The notes under the pieces are model-generated. The model saw only the letters and a list, made by a program, of their open reading frames with translations. It was not told where the DNA came from and did not search any database. The translations under genes and the position numbers were made by a program. Shown here piece by piece: positions 41,402 to 51,066 of a DNA stretch of 64,000 bases. The stretch is from Chitinophagaceae bacterium (GTDB taxonomy: Bacteria > Bacteroidota > Bacteroidia > Chitinophagales > Chitinophagaceae): contig JADJYK010000004.1 of the NCBI GenBank assembly GCA_016719815.1, positions 186,001-250,000 on the forward strand. The letters are read 5' to 3'. Each line of letters starts with the position of its first letter. Positions within the stretch are counted from its first letter, which is position 1.

Positions 41402-42753
41402 CGCTTGTTCTTTTCTTTTAACTGCAAAGCGCTGTCATTAATATAAAATGAAAAATTTCTAAGTAATTCAATTATTTCAGCCCCTGCTAATATCGCCGGA
41501 CCATAGCCATGTGCTGCATATACATTTACCGGCCGGTGATAATAAAACAAAGGGTCAAATGCCATTCCTGTCCCCACACAGGTTCCTTCCACCTGTCCCT
41601 TATCATTAATTTTTGATGACACTGCATTCCACGCCAAAATACTGGCCGGACCATATATCATCGGGTCGAGCCAGCCTTTGTTACAGGCATGCGCCATACA
41701 ATAGGCATAGATTGCAGTGGCGGAAGTTTCCAGGTAAGAATCTTCTTTGTCGAGCAACTGGTGCCAGAAGCCAGAACCACTCTGATACTTCGCCAGGCCG
41801 CTTGCCAGCTGCCTGAATTGCTGTAATACGACTGGATAACCTGCATGATTTTCCGGGAGCACATCCAGTAATTCACTCATCGCCATCAATGCCCAGCCAT
41901 TGGCCCTTGCCCAATGAAATTGCGGATGAACATCCATACTTTCCACCCAGCCATGCATGTAAACACCTTTCTCTTTATTAAACATTCTTTTGCTGTATAA
42001 TACTACTTGTTTAACCGCATCATCATAATATTTCTTATCGCCGGTTAGCTTTCCCATTTGAGCCACGGCTGGTATATACATATACAAATCATCAAGCCAT
42101 AGTGTATTCTTCTGCGGACGGTTGCGGGCTATCGTTCCATCTTTCAAACGAAACTCTTTTGTAAAAACATAATTGATGTAATGATCAATCATTGGACGCA
42201 AGTTGGTGTTCAAACCGTTGCGTTGTGCCTTAATCATAGCCGCACATACGGCACCAGCATCATCTAAAGCATGAGGATCGACCGGCTGATTAAAGAATCT
42301 CTTTTTCTGAATATACTCAAGCGGAAACTTGTTCTTTACGGCAGGTACCCATTTAGCCAGAAAGTCAAACCTGTCTTTCACATAATCACTATAGCTGCCG
42401 TTTCCGGTTATTGCTGCCAGCCTTTGCATGGCTGAATAGGTAACACCCCATTCATAGCTGGTAAGACGGTAGTCGCCTTGCTTAAATACCGTATTGGTAT
42501 CAAGCGATTCGGCACTGGCCACAACACTTCCTGTTTGTTTGTTTATTAACTGTGGTGGTGTTACTGAGTCAAGATAGTTATACACCCTTTGCATTATACG
42601 CTTTAGCTGATTGGTGTCCGGCACACCGTAATAAATGGGGTAATCGGGTTTCATAGCATGCAATGGGGCTGTCACATCATTGCCTTTGGGCTGTGCATAC
42701 GCATTGGCATTTGCAAAGAGAGCAAATGCAAATAAGAAAGTAATGTTTCTCAT
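41398..42753 (-). CDS. GH105 unsaturated rhamnogalacturonyl hydrolase
   Basis: This is an intact 451-residue GH105 with a signal peptide (1-20). It removes the unsaturated GalA left at the non-reducing end by PL11. The (alpha/alpha)6 barrel has RLTSYEWGVTYSAMQRL, DPHALDDAGAVCAA (161-174), NTLWLDDLYMYIP (217-229) with the Asp pair expected at the active site, FHWARANGWALMAMSE (279-294) and SGSGFWHQLLDKEDSYLETS. It is the first enzyme gene after the transporter genes and starts just past the terminator-like hairpin at 42776-42809. A secreted location implies that part of the depolymerisation ends outside the cytoplasm. Confidence 0.93.
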   Translation of the reverse strand: MRNITFLFAFALFANANAYAQPKGNDVTAPLHAMKPDYPIYYGVPDTNQLKRIMQRVYNYLDSVTPPQLINKQTGSVVASAESLDTNTVFKQGDYRLTSYEWGVTYSAMQRLAAITGNGSYSDYVKDRFDFLAKWVPAVKNKFPLEYIQKKRFFNQPVDPHALDDAGAVCAAMIKAQRNGLNTNLRPMIDHYINYVFTKEFRLKDGTIARNRPQKNTLWLDDLYMYIPAVAQMGKLTGDKKYYDDAVKQVVLYSKRMFNKEKGVYMHGWVESMDVHPQFHWARANGWALMAMSELLDVLPENHAGYPVVLQQFRQLASGLAKYQSGSGFWHQLLDKEDSYLETSATAIYAYCMAHACNKGWLDPMIYGPASILAWNAVSSKINDKGQVEGTCVGTGMAFDPLFYYHRPVNVYAAHGYGPAILAGAEIIELLRNFSFYINDSALQLKEKNKR

Positions 42754-42775
42754 TTTACTATTTTCTTTTTAAAAT

Positions 42776-42809
42776 GAAAAAGACAGGTACTTAATTCCCT
42801 GCCTTTTTC
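42776..42809 (-). terminator. Intrinsic terminator-like hairpin between susD and GH105
   Basis: On the minus strand GAAAAAGGCAGG pairs with CCTGTCTTTTTC around a 10-base loop, with one G-T pair. The 3' arm ends in a T-run. It lies in the only gap (90 bases) between the SusC/SusD genes and the enzyme genes, so it probably reduces readthrough into the enzymes. Confidence 0.7.
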
Positions 42810-42843
42810 TATCGACTGCTTGCTAAAAGAACTCTTCTAAATT

Positions 42844-44583
42844 CTACCAGTTAAATGGTAAATACCAGTTGGCGGGATCCATTAGTTTTGTTCTGACGGC
42901 TGAAGCATTACCGCTGCCATCTTTCAACAACTTGTTGTAGATTTTATCCGCAAGAAATGCAGGGTCATTTCTGCGTAGGGCAACACGTACCAAATCTGGC
43001 CATCTTGTGCCTTCAAAAGCATTTTCTAGTGCCCCTTCTTTGATTACCCCATCTTCAATAGCAATTAAACTGTCTGAAGCTGGTATAGCTACGGGCAAAA
43101 GATTTGCCCTGGTACGGATACCAATATTTCTGTACCAGTCTGCCCTGTAATATGGGACACCAGAGTTTCCACTATTTCTTGCATCAAAATTGAATGGGTA
43201 AGATTCTGACAATGTGTTATGATAGAGTGTGACATCTGAGGTGGGTGCAGGATATGCCCCTGCAATACCATTATTCCACAACCCCCATGAAAGCCTGTGT
43301 TTTCCAGAGCGATTCGCCGCTTCAATAAACCTCATGTGCATATGCGACTGGCGATATAGAAACCACTTCCCATTCTTTGTCAGAGGATCAAAAGGAGCCA
43401 TTGTAGCATAATTAATATAATTGTATAAATATTTCATTGCTACCGGCTGCCCATTTATTGTTGCTGTACTCAGTAATTTTCTGGCATCATAAGGAATAGA
43501 GCCACCCTGAGCCACTAGCTGGTTTTCTCCACTCCATAAATCAAATATTTCGTTTGAGGGTTTAACTAAATAATTACCACCGATTGGTGAAAATAATTTT
43601 ATCAGTGAATTATCGGGTTTAAACTTACTGTCAAAAGGCAGCACCCAAATCCACTCTCTGTTTAAACTCGCAGAACCATAAGGCTGTTCAAACATTATTC
43701 TCCATCCGTCGTTGTATAGAAGTGTTGAAGCATCACCAGCCCTTGAATAGGATACATAATGATTGTGCCCACCTGCCCATCCAAGCCTGTAATAAGAAAA
43801 AAAATCTTCTCCAAATCCAAAGGCAGTTGAAGCATATTCCATAACCTGGCGGTACCAGGTTGCGGCTTGCAGATAATCACCTTTCCACAAGTAAAGGTCT
43901 GCTAACATTATTTTTTTATTGATATAAAATTTTTGTGTCTGGTACCCGTCAACAGTCAGGTTAAGATTTGAACCCGATGGATACAAATCCTTATACGGCA
44001 ATGCCGCAGTAAAACTAATCAGGCTATCAAGCAGTACATCGAATTTCAGCCTTGGGTAATTTGCCGTGTTCTTCACTTCATCCACATTTCTTAAAGAACT
44101 GGTTACATAAGGAATTTCCCCAAAATGTATCCCTAACTGAAGATAAAGAAACGAACGAAGTGCCCCGATGTCGGAATACCGCTGATTATACTCAGCTTCA
44201 GTCATCTTTTACCGGCAACCATAATTTTGAAGTTCTCCAGTGCATCATTGCAGTTAATAATCACTTCATAAAATGGCCTTGGGTCTGTATAAAGGGTTAC
44301 CGGTCGTAACAGTATGTGTACTTACCTGGCGCAAGGCTTCATTGGCATTGGCAGTATAATCCAGCAAGTCGCCACGCAACTCGTTCAGGATAACATACCT
44401 GTCTGCAAGCCCCATAAACTTTCCATAGATGCCCAATACAGCAGCATCAGCATCATACACATTCTGGTATGCATTGGCCTGATCCAGTTGGTCCTGCGGT
44501 TGCAAATCAAATACTTTCTTACAGCCGGTCATTAATACACCGGCAAGCAGTAACGAGAGCATTGATACAGAAAACTTCTTCAT
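42844..44583 (-). CDS. SusD/RagB outer membrane lipoprotein (copy 1, two frameshifts)
   Basis: This is a SusD-family glycan-binding lid for the paired SusC. The restored length is about 579 residues. The lipoprotein signal is MKKFSVSMLSLLLAGVLMTG followed by Cys. The TPR scaffold includes FDLQPQDQLDQANAYQNVY, EYNQRYSDIGALRSFLYLQL, NKKIMLADLYLWKGDYLQAA and GIRTRANLLPVAIPASDS. An extra base at 44291-44293 and a missing base in the T4 run at 44207-44210 break the join; correction reads TDPRPFYEVIINCNDALENF then GKKMTEAEYN. It is 53 bases after the intact SusC copy 1. The product is a surface lipoprotein. Confidence 0.92.
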
Positions 44584-44636
44584 AATATTCAGAATTACTA
44601 TTGTAATACAAAAAATCTTTTTTTTCAAAAATCCTC

Positions 44637-47600
44637 TTAGAATCCGACCTTAACCCCTAACGTTACGGTTTTAAATAAAGGATCAAGACCCGTATCGATT
44701 CCCTGGGCAAAAATGCTTGGGCTAACACTAAACTCAGGATCATATCCCATGTACTTCGTAAAAGTCAGCAGGTTGTTACCTGTAACATATACAGTGGCAT
44801 TCTTAATAAATCCTTCTTTAAGCGGAACCGTATAAGAAAGCGAAACATGACGAAGACGCAGGTAAGAACCATCTTCAATCCACCTGTTACTGAAACGGCT
44901 GTTACCCATCGGGTCGCCATAAGTTGCTTTCGGCATTGCCGTAACGTGTCCTTCTGCCCTCCACCTGTTAATCACACTGTTCAACTGGTTTTCCACACCA
45001 TTGGATGCTTCCAGCCTGTAACGCAGGTAATTAAACACATCGTTGCCTTTGGAGAAAGTGAGCAATGCCTCCAGCTGGAAATTCTTATACGACCACTTAT
45101 TGGTGATACCCCCATAAAAATCAGGATTGGGGTTGCCAATAACCTTCATATCTTTCTCATCAATAATTTTATCGCCGTTCAGATCAGCAAAACGTACATC
45201 ACCAGCTCCAAAACTGCTGAAACTGCCATCGGCATTTTTCTTGCTGAGCCCGGCTGCTGATGCCTCCGCAGCAGTGCTGAATACACCCAAAGCATCATAC
45301 CCGTAAAACTGGTTGGCAGGCTGACCATTTTGAGTAATAATATTTGCACCGGCAAATTCTGTTATAAAACTTCCGCCGGGAACCGCCAGCACCTTATTCT
45401 TATTAATTGCTCCATTCAGTCCAATATCCCATTTAAACTTATTCTTATTAACCAATCGTATATTCAAGGCTGCTTCAACACCCTGGTTTTGCATACTGCC
45501 GTTATTAGTAAGAATATTCTTAAACCCTGCAGCAGCTGTAACAGTTTCGTAAACCAGCATGTTGGTTGTTTTTGCCTGGTAAACATCCACGGTCAGTCCA
45601 ACTCTTTCATTCAGGAAGGCAAGGTCAAGACCTGCATTAATCTTTGTACTGGTTTCCCACTGGAGTGCAGGATTAGGAATACTGTTTCGCACAAGCCCCT
45701 GCATGCCTAGTAAATTTTGGGAAACATAGGTTTGCCTGCTTGAATAATTACCGATATCATCATTTCCTGTTAAACTATAAGACATTCTAAGTTTCAGGAG
45801 ATCAATTTTAGAGTTAGCCATAAAATTCTCTGAAGAAACCAACCAAGCCAGTGAAGCAGATGGTAAAATCGCAAACTTCACTCCATCTATAGCAATACCC
45901 TCTTTGGTATCTTTTCCAAAACGGGATGAGCCGTCCATAGCTGCATTTACTGACAAAAACAATTTGTCCTTGTAACCATATTCTGCATTGAAATAAGTAT
46001 TCATCCAGTTCCATTCGCCGATACCACCTCCCACCTGGCGGAGAGCATTCAGGCCATTCTGCACACTGATCAGTTCATCAGTTGCTGAGTTAAAGCCGAG
46101 AACATAATCTTGTTCTGCATTATTATGCTGGTAGCGAATTCCAAGCCTTGAAACAAAATTGTGATACCTGTTTACCGTCTTCTTGTATTCGAGCCATCCA
46201 TCAGTATAAAAAGAGAAAAGCCTTTTTACCTGCGAGCCCAAACGGCTGTCGGCTACTGCATTGCTCAGGTCATAATTCGCAACTCCTTTCCTGGGCACAA
46301 ATATGTTCTCTCTCACTTTGTCGTATGTAACACCAAACAAAGCCGATGCACTCAACGATTTGTTCATTTCATAATTAAACCGGAAGGAACCGAAGAAACG
46401 ATAATACTTGTTGAATGCCTGCATTGTATTAATAAGCACAGCCGGATTACTTACTCCAAGAAAATCGGTCTCTTCAAAGTTCGGAGAAAAGACCCCTTTG
46501 TTGTTTACTTCATTTGCTGTAAGAAACGGAGATTTCGTAAGGGCCAGGAATACCGGTGCCGTCTTATCTGAAATACCCTGATCCTTCAGATTTTGCTCAT
46601 TAAACGCAAAGGAGAAGTTAGCAGCTCCTGTAAATCGCCTGGAAAAATTAAAGTCAGCAGTGAAATGCGTATTGTATCTCACCATATCCGTTGTTCTGAT
46701 TACTCCCTGGCTGCGGGCATATCCCATACTTAACGCATAAGTTGCTATATTATCACCACCCGTTACTTTAAGAAAATAGTTATTAGTAATGCTGTTCTTC
46801 ATTACTTCGTCTTGCCAGTTGGTATTATTGTGGTATTTATAGTATTCGGCATTTCCTGTTGTATCATCTTTTGTAAATGCCATCGCAGAAATCTCAGAGG
46901 AAGAAATTCCCTTACTCTGCAGCATTTCGGTAAGATAAACCCGGTAATCAGCTGCATTCATAACAGAAAGATTGGACGGGGTCATATTGTAACTGGTATA
47001 GGCACCAAAATCAATCTTTGTAGCCTGCTGTTTTGCTTTTGATGTTGTGATCAGAATGGCTCCGTTTGCTCCCTTTGACCCATAAATGGAGGCCGCATCT
47101 TTCAAAACAGTTATATCCTCGATATCCTGTGCATTTACCAGGGCAAAAGGATTTGTATAATTATTTGCAATAATGCTCTGACCATAATCATTAATATCAT
47201 ATATCATTCCATCAACAATGATCAGCGGCTTGTTAGTTGCGAACAATGAGTTATAGCCCCGTAAATAAAGATTTGCCCCTACACCCGGTGTGCCAGACCT
47301 TCTGATACTGTTAAGGCCCGAAACCTGACCTTGCAATAACGCATCTACCGTTTCCATTGGCTTTTTCCATTCACTGTTTGCGTTATAGGTTGTTAGAGCA
47401 GCAGTTGCTTCCCGCAGCGGCATCGACCTAAGCGGCAGGTTAACAACATCCTGGTACGAACTATGCGAAGCGTCAAGCAATAAAACATTCAATACTTTTT
47501 TCCCTTTTATGGATACCTGCTTTGAGTCGTATCCTTCCGCAGTAATAACTACATTCTCGTAGAAGTCGGCAACAGTCAGTTTAAACGCTCCTTCCTCATC

Positions 47601-47825
47601 AGTTATAGCTGCAGACAGGTTTTTTACACTAAGCCTTGCGCCAACAACTCCCTTACCTGTTACTGCATCCTTGATAGTACCAGTAATCTGTAACTTGGTT
47701 ATCGCTTTTACGGTATCTGATCCGCTGGCTGGCTGCTGCTGTGCATTTACACCGCTTACGCCCCATAGCAACAAAGCAAATAAGCCTGCTCTTTTCACCG
47801 CTGATATTTTATTTAAGCACATCAC
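44637..47825 (-). CDS. SusC/RagA TonB-dependent outer membrane transporter (copy 1)
   Basis: This is an intact 1062-residue TonB-dependent transporter. After a signal peptide (about 1-28) comes a carboxypeptidase-like domain (LQITGTIKDAVTGKGVVGA, about 46-115). The plug follows, with VDALLQGQVSGLNSIRRSGT, KPLIIVDGMIYDINDYG and DIEDITVLKDAASIYGSKGA. Then comes a 22-strand barrel ending DPLFKTVTLGVKVGF, with the terminal aromatic. The SusC box TVLKDAAS and the IVDG segment are characteristic. It would import oligosaccharides produced at the surface, with SusD copy 1 as the lid. Its frame is clean, unlike SusC copy 2. Confidence 0.95.
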   Translation of the reverse strand: MMCLNKISAVKRAGLFALLLWGVSGVNAQQQPASGSDTVKAITKLQITGTIKDAVTGKGVVGARLSVKNLSAAITDEEGAFKLTVADFYENVVITAEGYDSKQVSIKGKKVLNVLLLDASHSSYQDVVNLPLRSMPLREATAALTTYNANSEWKKPMETVDALLQGQVSGLNSIRRSGTPGVGANLYLRGYNSLFATNKPLIIVDGMIYDINDYGQSIIANNYTNPFALVNAQDIEDITVLKDAASIYGSKGANGAILITTSKAKQQATKIDFGAYTSYNMTPSNLSVMNAADYRVYLTEMLQSKGISSSEISAMAFTKDDTTGNAEYYKYHNNTNWQDEVMKNSITNNYFLKVTGGDNIATYALSMGYARSQGVIRTTDMVRYNTHFTADFNFSRRFTGAANFSFAFNEQNLKDQGISDKTAPVFLALTKSPFLTANEVNNKGVFSPNFEETDFLGVSNPAVLINTMQAFNKYYRFFGSFRFNYEMNKSLSASALFGVTYDKVRENIFVPRKGVANYDLSNAVADSRLGSQVKRLFSFYTDGWLEYKKTVNRYHNFVSRLGIRYQHNNAEQDYVLGFNSATDELISVQNGLNALRQVGGGIGEWNWMNTYFNAEYGYKDKLFLSVNAAMDGSSRFGKDTKEGIAIDGVKFAILPSASLAWLVSSENFMANSKIDLLKLRMSYSLTGNDDIGNYSSRQTYVSQNLLGMQGLVRNSIPNPALQWETSTKINAGLDLAFLNERVGLTVDVYQAKTTNMLVYETVTAAAGFKNILTNNGSMQNQGVEAALNIRLVNKNKFKWDIGLNGAINKNKVLAVPGGSFITEFAGANIITQNGQPANQFYGYDALGVFSTAAEASAAGLSKKNADGSFSSFGAGDVRFADLNGDKIIDEKDMKVIGNPNPDFYGGITNKWSYKNFQLEALLTFSKGNDVFNYLRYRLEASNGVENQLNSVINRWRAEGHVTAMPKATYGDPMGNSRFSNRWIEDGSYLRLRHVSLSYTVPLKEGFIKNATVYVTGNNLLTFTKYMGYDPEFSVSPSIFAQGIDTGLDPLFKTVTLGVKVGF

Positions 47826-47851
47826 TATTTGGAATTTTGTTATTCAAAAAA

Positions 47852-49291
47852 TTATAAACTCGGTACCAGTTTTATATAGTCGCATGTAATAAGATTTGCT
47901 GAGGAAGTTGTACTGTTTGCAGCAACTAAATAAACGTTATATATAGGCTGGTACTGTGTCATTGTAAATTCACCGAGATACACTTCACTATATGTGGCTA
48001 ACGGAACTGTCGTATAAGCAAATGTTGTTGATGCCGTTGAGCCAATTGTAAGCTTCTGAGTGTGAGTAGTTGTCTGAACATCGTTCAATGCTACCCAGTA
48101 AGCCTTATACTTAATCGAAGGCATCTCCTCAATCTGGTAACGAACATTGAACATAGCCACCCCATGACCGAACACAAGCAAATCCCTGAAATCCTTTCCA
48201 GTTATTGGGTTAAACCTGTCCCTGAAATACGTATTCCCCCTTCTGTCGTGGCTGGTTGACGAATAATTCTCCGCCTCAATTTGGTAAGGCTTAAACTTAT
48301 GAAGAGGCTGTACATCCAGCTTGCTCATAATATAAACAATGCCATTACTTGTTTTTACTGTTTTTACAATTGCAGACCGGTCAATGGGTATTTTTGTGCC
48401 GAACTTTGAAAGAACTGTATCGGGAATTGTTGCCGGGTCATAAACAGTATCTACAGCGAAATCTTTCAACACATTCCATCCTGTAACCAGTTTGTTGCTG
48501 TCAACTGTATTTGTGACAAAGTAAGGAGTGTATTTAACTTGCTCGGCATCCCAGGCAGCATCGGTAAGCATAAACAATGTAAATTGCTTATCTTCTCTTT
48601 TCAGGTCATGTACTTTATTCCAGAAGAGATTTGTGTAAACAGAATCCGTTCCTGGCTGATATATTGGTGCCCCGGTTGTAGGGTGAATGCCAATTACAAC
48701 ACCATTTGTAGGGTCAAATACATTTTTAAACAAGGAAAGCATAAAGGTCTTTTGGTTTGCCGGTGCAGCAATATTGCCTGTTACAAAATCCCAGCAATTT
48801 TCCAATGCAGGAATTCCCCTGTCAATTATCTGAATAAGACCATTTGAAGCATAATTATCAGCATCGGTGATAAGTGCCTCACCAATCTGACTGCCATTCA
48901 TATTATTGTACTTACCATTTAACATTTGTATCCGGGTAGGTACGGTAACCTGCTTTGTAGAGTAGAGTTGCCTGGCGATGTGGTTACCAACAAAGGCTTT
49001 AAGCCTGGCCGGGTCATTACGAATTACCGGATCCATACTTACCACTTCATTATTTTTCAGTGCAAATACTGTGTAGCTTTTTGATGAGGATAATTCCTTA
49101 TCATACCCTGTTTCCTTTAAAATCTCTGCAAACTTGAACAAATCAGGATTGTCAATAATCATCCGCATCAGGTCCTTTTTTAAAGCCCCGTCTGTTATTT
49201 CATTGTGTTCATCTGTCATCTTCTGGCAACCGGAAAGCGATAACCCGATAGCCACAGCAATAAACACGATATGGCGAAACCTGCTTTTCAT
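47852..49291 (-). CDS. FAS1 (fasciclin) lipoprotein with C-terminal beta-sandwich (third)
   Basis: This is an intact lipoprotein of about 479 residues starting at MKSRFRHIVFIAVAIGLSLS, with the Cys lipobox next. The first FAS1 domain (about 40-170) has SYTVFALKNNEVVSMDP and NGLIQIIDRGIPALEN. A second, weaker FAS1 unit has FTLFMLTDAAWDAEQ and GIVYIMSKLDVQPLHKF. The last 150 residues form a beta-sandwich starting KPYQIEAENYSSTSHDRRG and ending CDYIKLVP, a layout like carbohydrate-binding families 6 and 35. It sits 26 bases upstream of SusC copy 1, where a surface glycan-binding protein is usually encoded. I infer that it binds glycan at the cell surface. Confidence 0.85.
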   Translation of the reverse strand: MKSRFRHIVFIAVAIGLSLSGCQKMTDEHNEITDGALKKDLMRMIIDNPDLFKFAEILKETGYDKELSSSKSYTVFALKNNEVVSMDPVIRNDPARLKAFVGNHIARQLYSTKQVTVPTRIQMLNGKYNNMNGSQIGEALITDADNYASNGLIQIIDRGIPALENCWDFVTGNIAAPANQKTFMLSLFKNVFDPTNGVVIGIHPTTGAPIYQPGTDSVYTNLFWNKVHDLKREDKQFTLFMLTDAAWDAEQVKYTPYFVTNTVDSNKLVTGWNVLKDFAVDTVYDPATIPDTVLSKFGTKIPIDRSAIVKTVKTSNGIVYIMSKLDVQPLHKFKPYQIEAENYSSTSHDRRGNTYFRDRFNPITGKDFRDLLVFGHGVAMFNVRYQIEEMPSIKYKAYWVALNDVQTTTHTQKLTIGSTASTTFAYTTVPLATYSEVYLGEFTMTQYQPIYNVYLVAANSTTSSANLITCDYIKLVPSL

Positions 49292-49360
49292 GTAATTATA
49301 TTTTATTTTATGCTTTCGCATGGAGTTTCTATTTCAATCGAAATAATAATCTGTCATTTT

Positions 49361-51052
49361 TTATAAATAAATCATTGTTCCATCAGGCTTAAACCTTGGT
49401 AATATTTGATCCTGGTCTATTGGTATGAAATGAATCATATCAAGGTTGTTATTATTTTGTGTTCCAACCAAAGGCGTAATCCTTATTATCTGCTGTTTAG
49501 TAGTGGTAAAATCAATTACACCTACCTGTTTTGCAGCCCATAAATTCGAGGTGTTCTCAGTATAGCGTTTCCATCCTATCGCTTCCAGTTCCGAGTCAGT
49601 ACCGGCAGGCCTGGTTTCGGTGAAGTTCATTGTGCGTTGCATCAGTACACCGTTTACTTCAACCTGGCAAAGCATATTTGAACCACTCGATTGTTTTTGT
49701 TGCCTGTAACAAAGCCATACTTTATACTTTCCTTTAATGATTGGAGGCGTCCTCATTTCCCACCATACAGGACGGTTGGGTAAACCCATCGGCAGCATAT
49801 TTATATCGCTATTATATGCGTAGTTAGTAATTGAACTTGCTGATGAATATAGATAAGAGAGTGTGTTTGTTCCTGCCAGTGGTCCCCAACCCCAGTAATG
49901 ATCTTTTATTGGTTTGTCGGCTTCTGTGGGACGGGCAAAGTTGTAGTTAGCCCTTTTGTAGTAAGCCGGTAATTTCATGATTTCTTCAAAAGAAGACACA
50001 TCCCAGTATAAAGCGGTAGGTTTTCTGTACTTAACCATAAAATGTGATTTTGCGTCGTGCCAAACACCGTTGGTTGCAGCCAAATCACTTTTTGTCCTTT
50101 CTAATTTCACGCCAATCTCAAGCACTCCATTAAATACGTCCTGGTTTACCACCACATCCTGATCAATCAGTTTTATACTTATAACTTCCTGGGGCAGCCA
50201 TGTATCATGCGTTGGTGTGGTAATAATATCTCCTAAGAATTTTAATCCGGGAGATACATGGTAGGCCACATACATATTCAGGCTGTCGCTGGCAAGAGCA
50301 GGGTTACCGGTTTGACTGTATCTTGCTTTCAGTGCTGCATAAGATAAGATACCACTATCTGCCAGTGCCTGATTACTTTCTGCGATAACTGTATTCCATT
50401 TTTTTGATGTGTCCGGGTCGATTGTATTCAATTTAGCATAAAAACCAGTTTCCTGTAATGCCTGCAGGAAAATTGAATATTCAGGTTTTTCAGCTATTTG
50501 CTGTGCAATAGATTTTGTGGCAGGCAGCAGTACATTATCAATAACATGTATGATACCATTACCAACCTTAACATTTGATTTTGTTACCACAGCCTGACGA
50601 TTGACAATATAGCTGGATACACCACCCTTATTCGTTACTGAAGTAACCAGGTATTGCCCATACATCGTTATAACCGGCAACTTACCATCAGTAAATGACC
50701 CCGTATAAATAGTATCGGACAACAAGTGCAACCGTACCATATCCTTCAGGGTATTCAGATCGGCAGCGTCAACGGTTGAAACGCCGAGGCCCTGCAAATA
50801 CGTCAGTACTCCACTATTCGTTGGAGCAAAGCAGGTATAGGCACCGTAAGCATTCAGAAATGCTGAGGTTTCAGTCCGCTCAAGAATCTGGCGAAACAGC
50901 GAAAATGAGTCAGGGTTTTTATCAAGGTAGCCAACAATATTCACATCTTCTGTTGTGCTCTCAACAAGATCTGGCTTTTTACAGGCCTCAAAAACCAGAG
51001 TTATCGAAGCAATAATCAGAATCCCTGATAAAACAAACAAGTTTCTTTTCAT
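49361..51052 (-). CDS. FAS1 (fasciclin) lipoprotein (second)
   Basis: This is an intact 563-residue lipoprotein; the lipobox Cys follows MKRNLFVLSGILIIASITLV and FEA. The first FAS1 domain has AYTCFAPTNSGVLTYLQG and GIIHVIDNVLLP. The second FAS1-like unit has EYSIFLQALQETGFYAKL and WNTVIAESNQALADSG. The C-terminal 250 residues are unlike FAS1: Trp-rich segments such as RPVWWEMRTPPIIKGKYKVW and NNLDMIHFIPIDQDQ suggest a jelly-roll glycan-binding domain. It lies 14 bases after SusD copy 2 and before the third FAS1 gene. Glycan binding at the surface is inferred from its place and architecture. Confidence 0.83.
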   Translation of the reverse strand: MKRNLFVLSGILIIASITLVFEACKKPDLVESTTEDVNIVGYLDKNPDSFSLFRQILERTETSAFLNAYGAYTCFAPTNSGVLTYLQGLGVSTVDAADLNTLKDMVRLHLLSDTIYTGSFTDGKLPVITMYGQYLVTSVTNKGGVSSYIVNRQAVVTKSNVKVGNGIIHVIDNVLLPATKSIAQQIAEKPEYSIFLQALQETGFYAKLNTIDPDTSKKWNTVIAESNQALADSGILSYAALKARYSQTGNPALASDSLNMYVAYHVSPGLKFLGDIITTPTHDTWLPQEVISIKLIDQDVVVNQDVFNGVLEIGVKLERTKSDLAATNGVWHDAKSHFMVKYRKPTALYWDVSSFEEIMKLPAYYKRANYNFARPTEADKPIKDHYWGWGPLAGTNTLSYLYSSASSITNYAYNSDINMLPMGLPNRPVWWEMRTPPIIKGKYKVWLCYRQQKQSSGSNMLCQVEVNGVLMQRTMNFTETRPAGTDSELEAIGWKRYTENTSNLWAAKQVGVIDFTTTKQQIIRITPLVGTQNNNNLDMIHFIPIDQDQILPRFKPDGTMIYL

Positions 51053-51066
51053 AATGCTTGTGGTTA

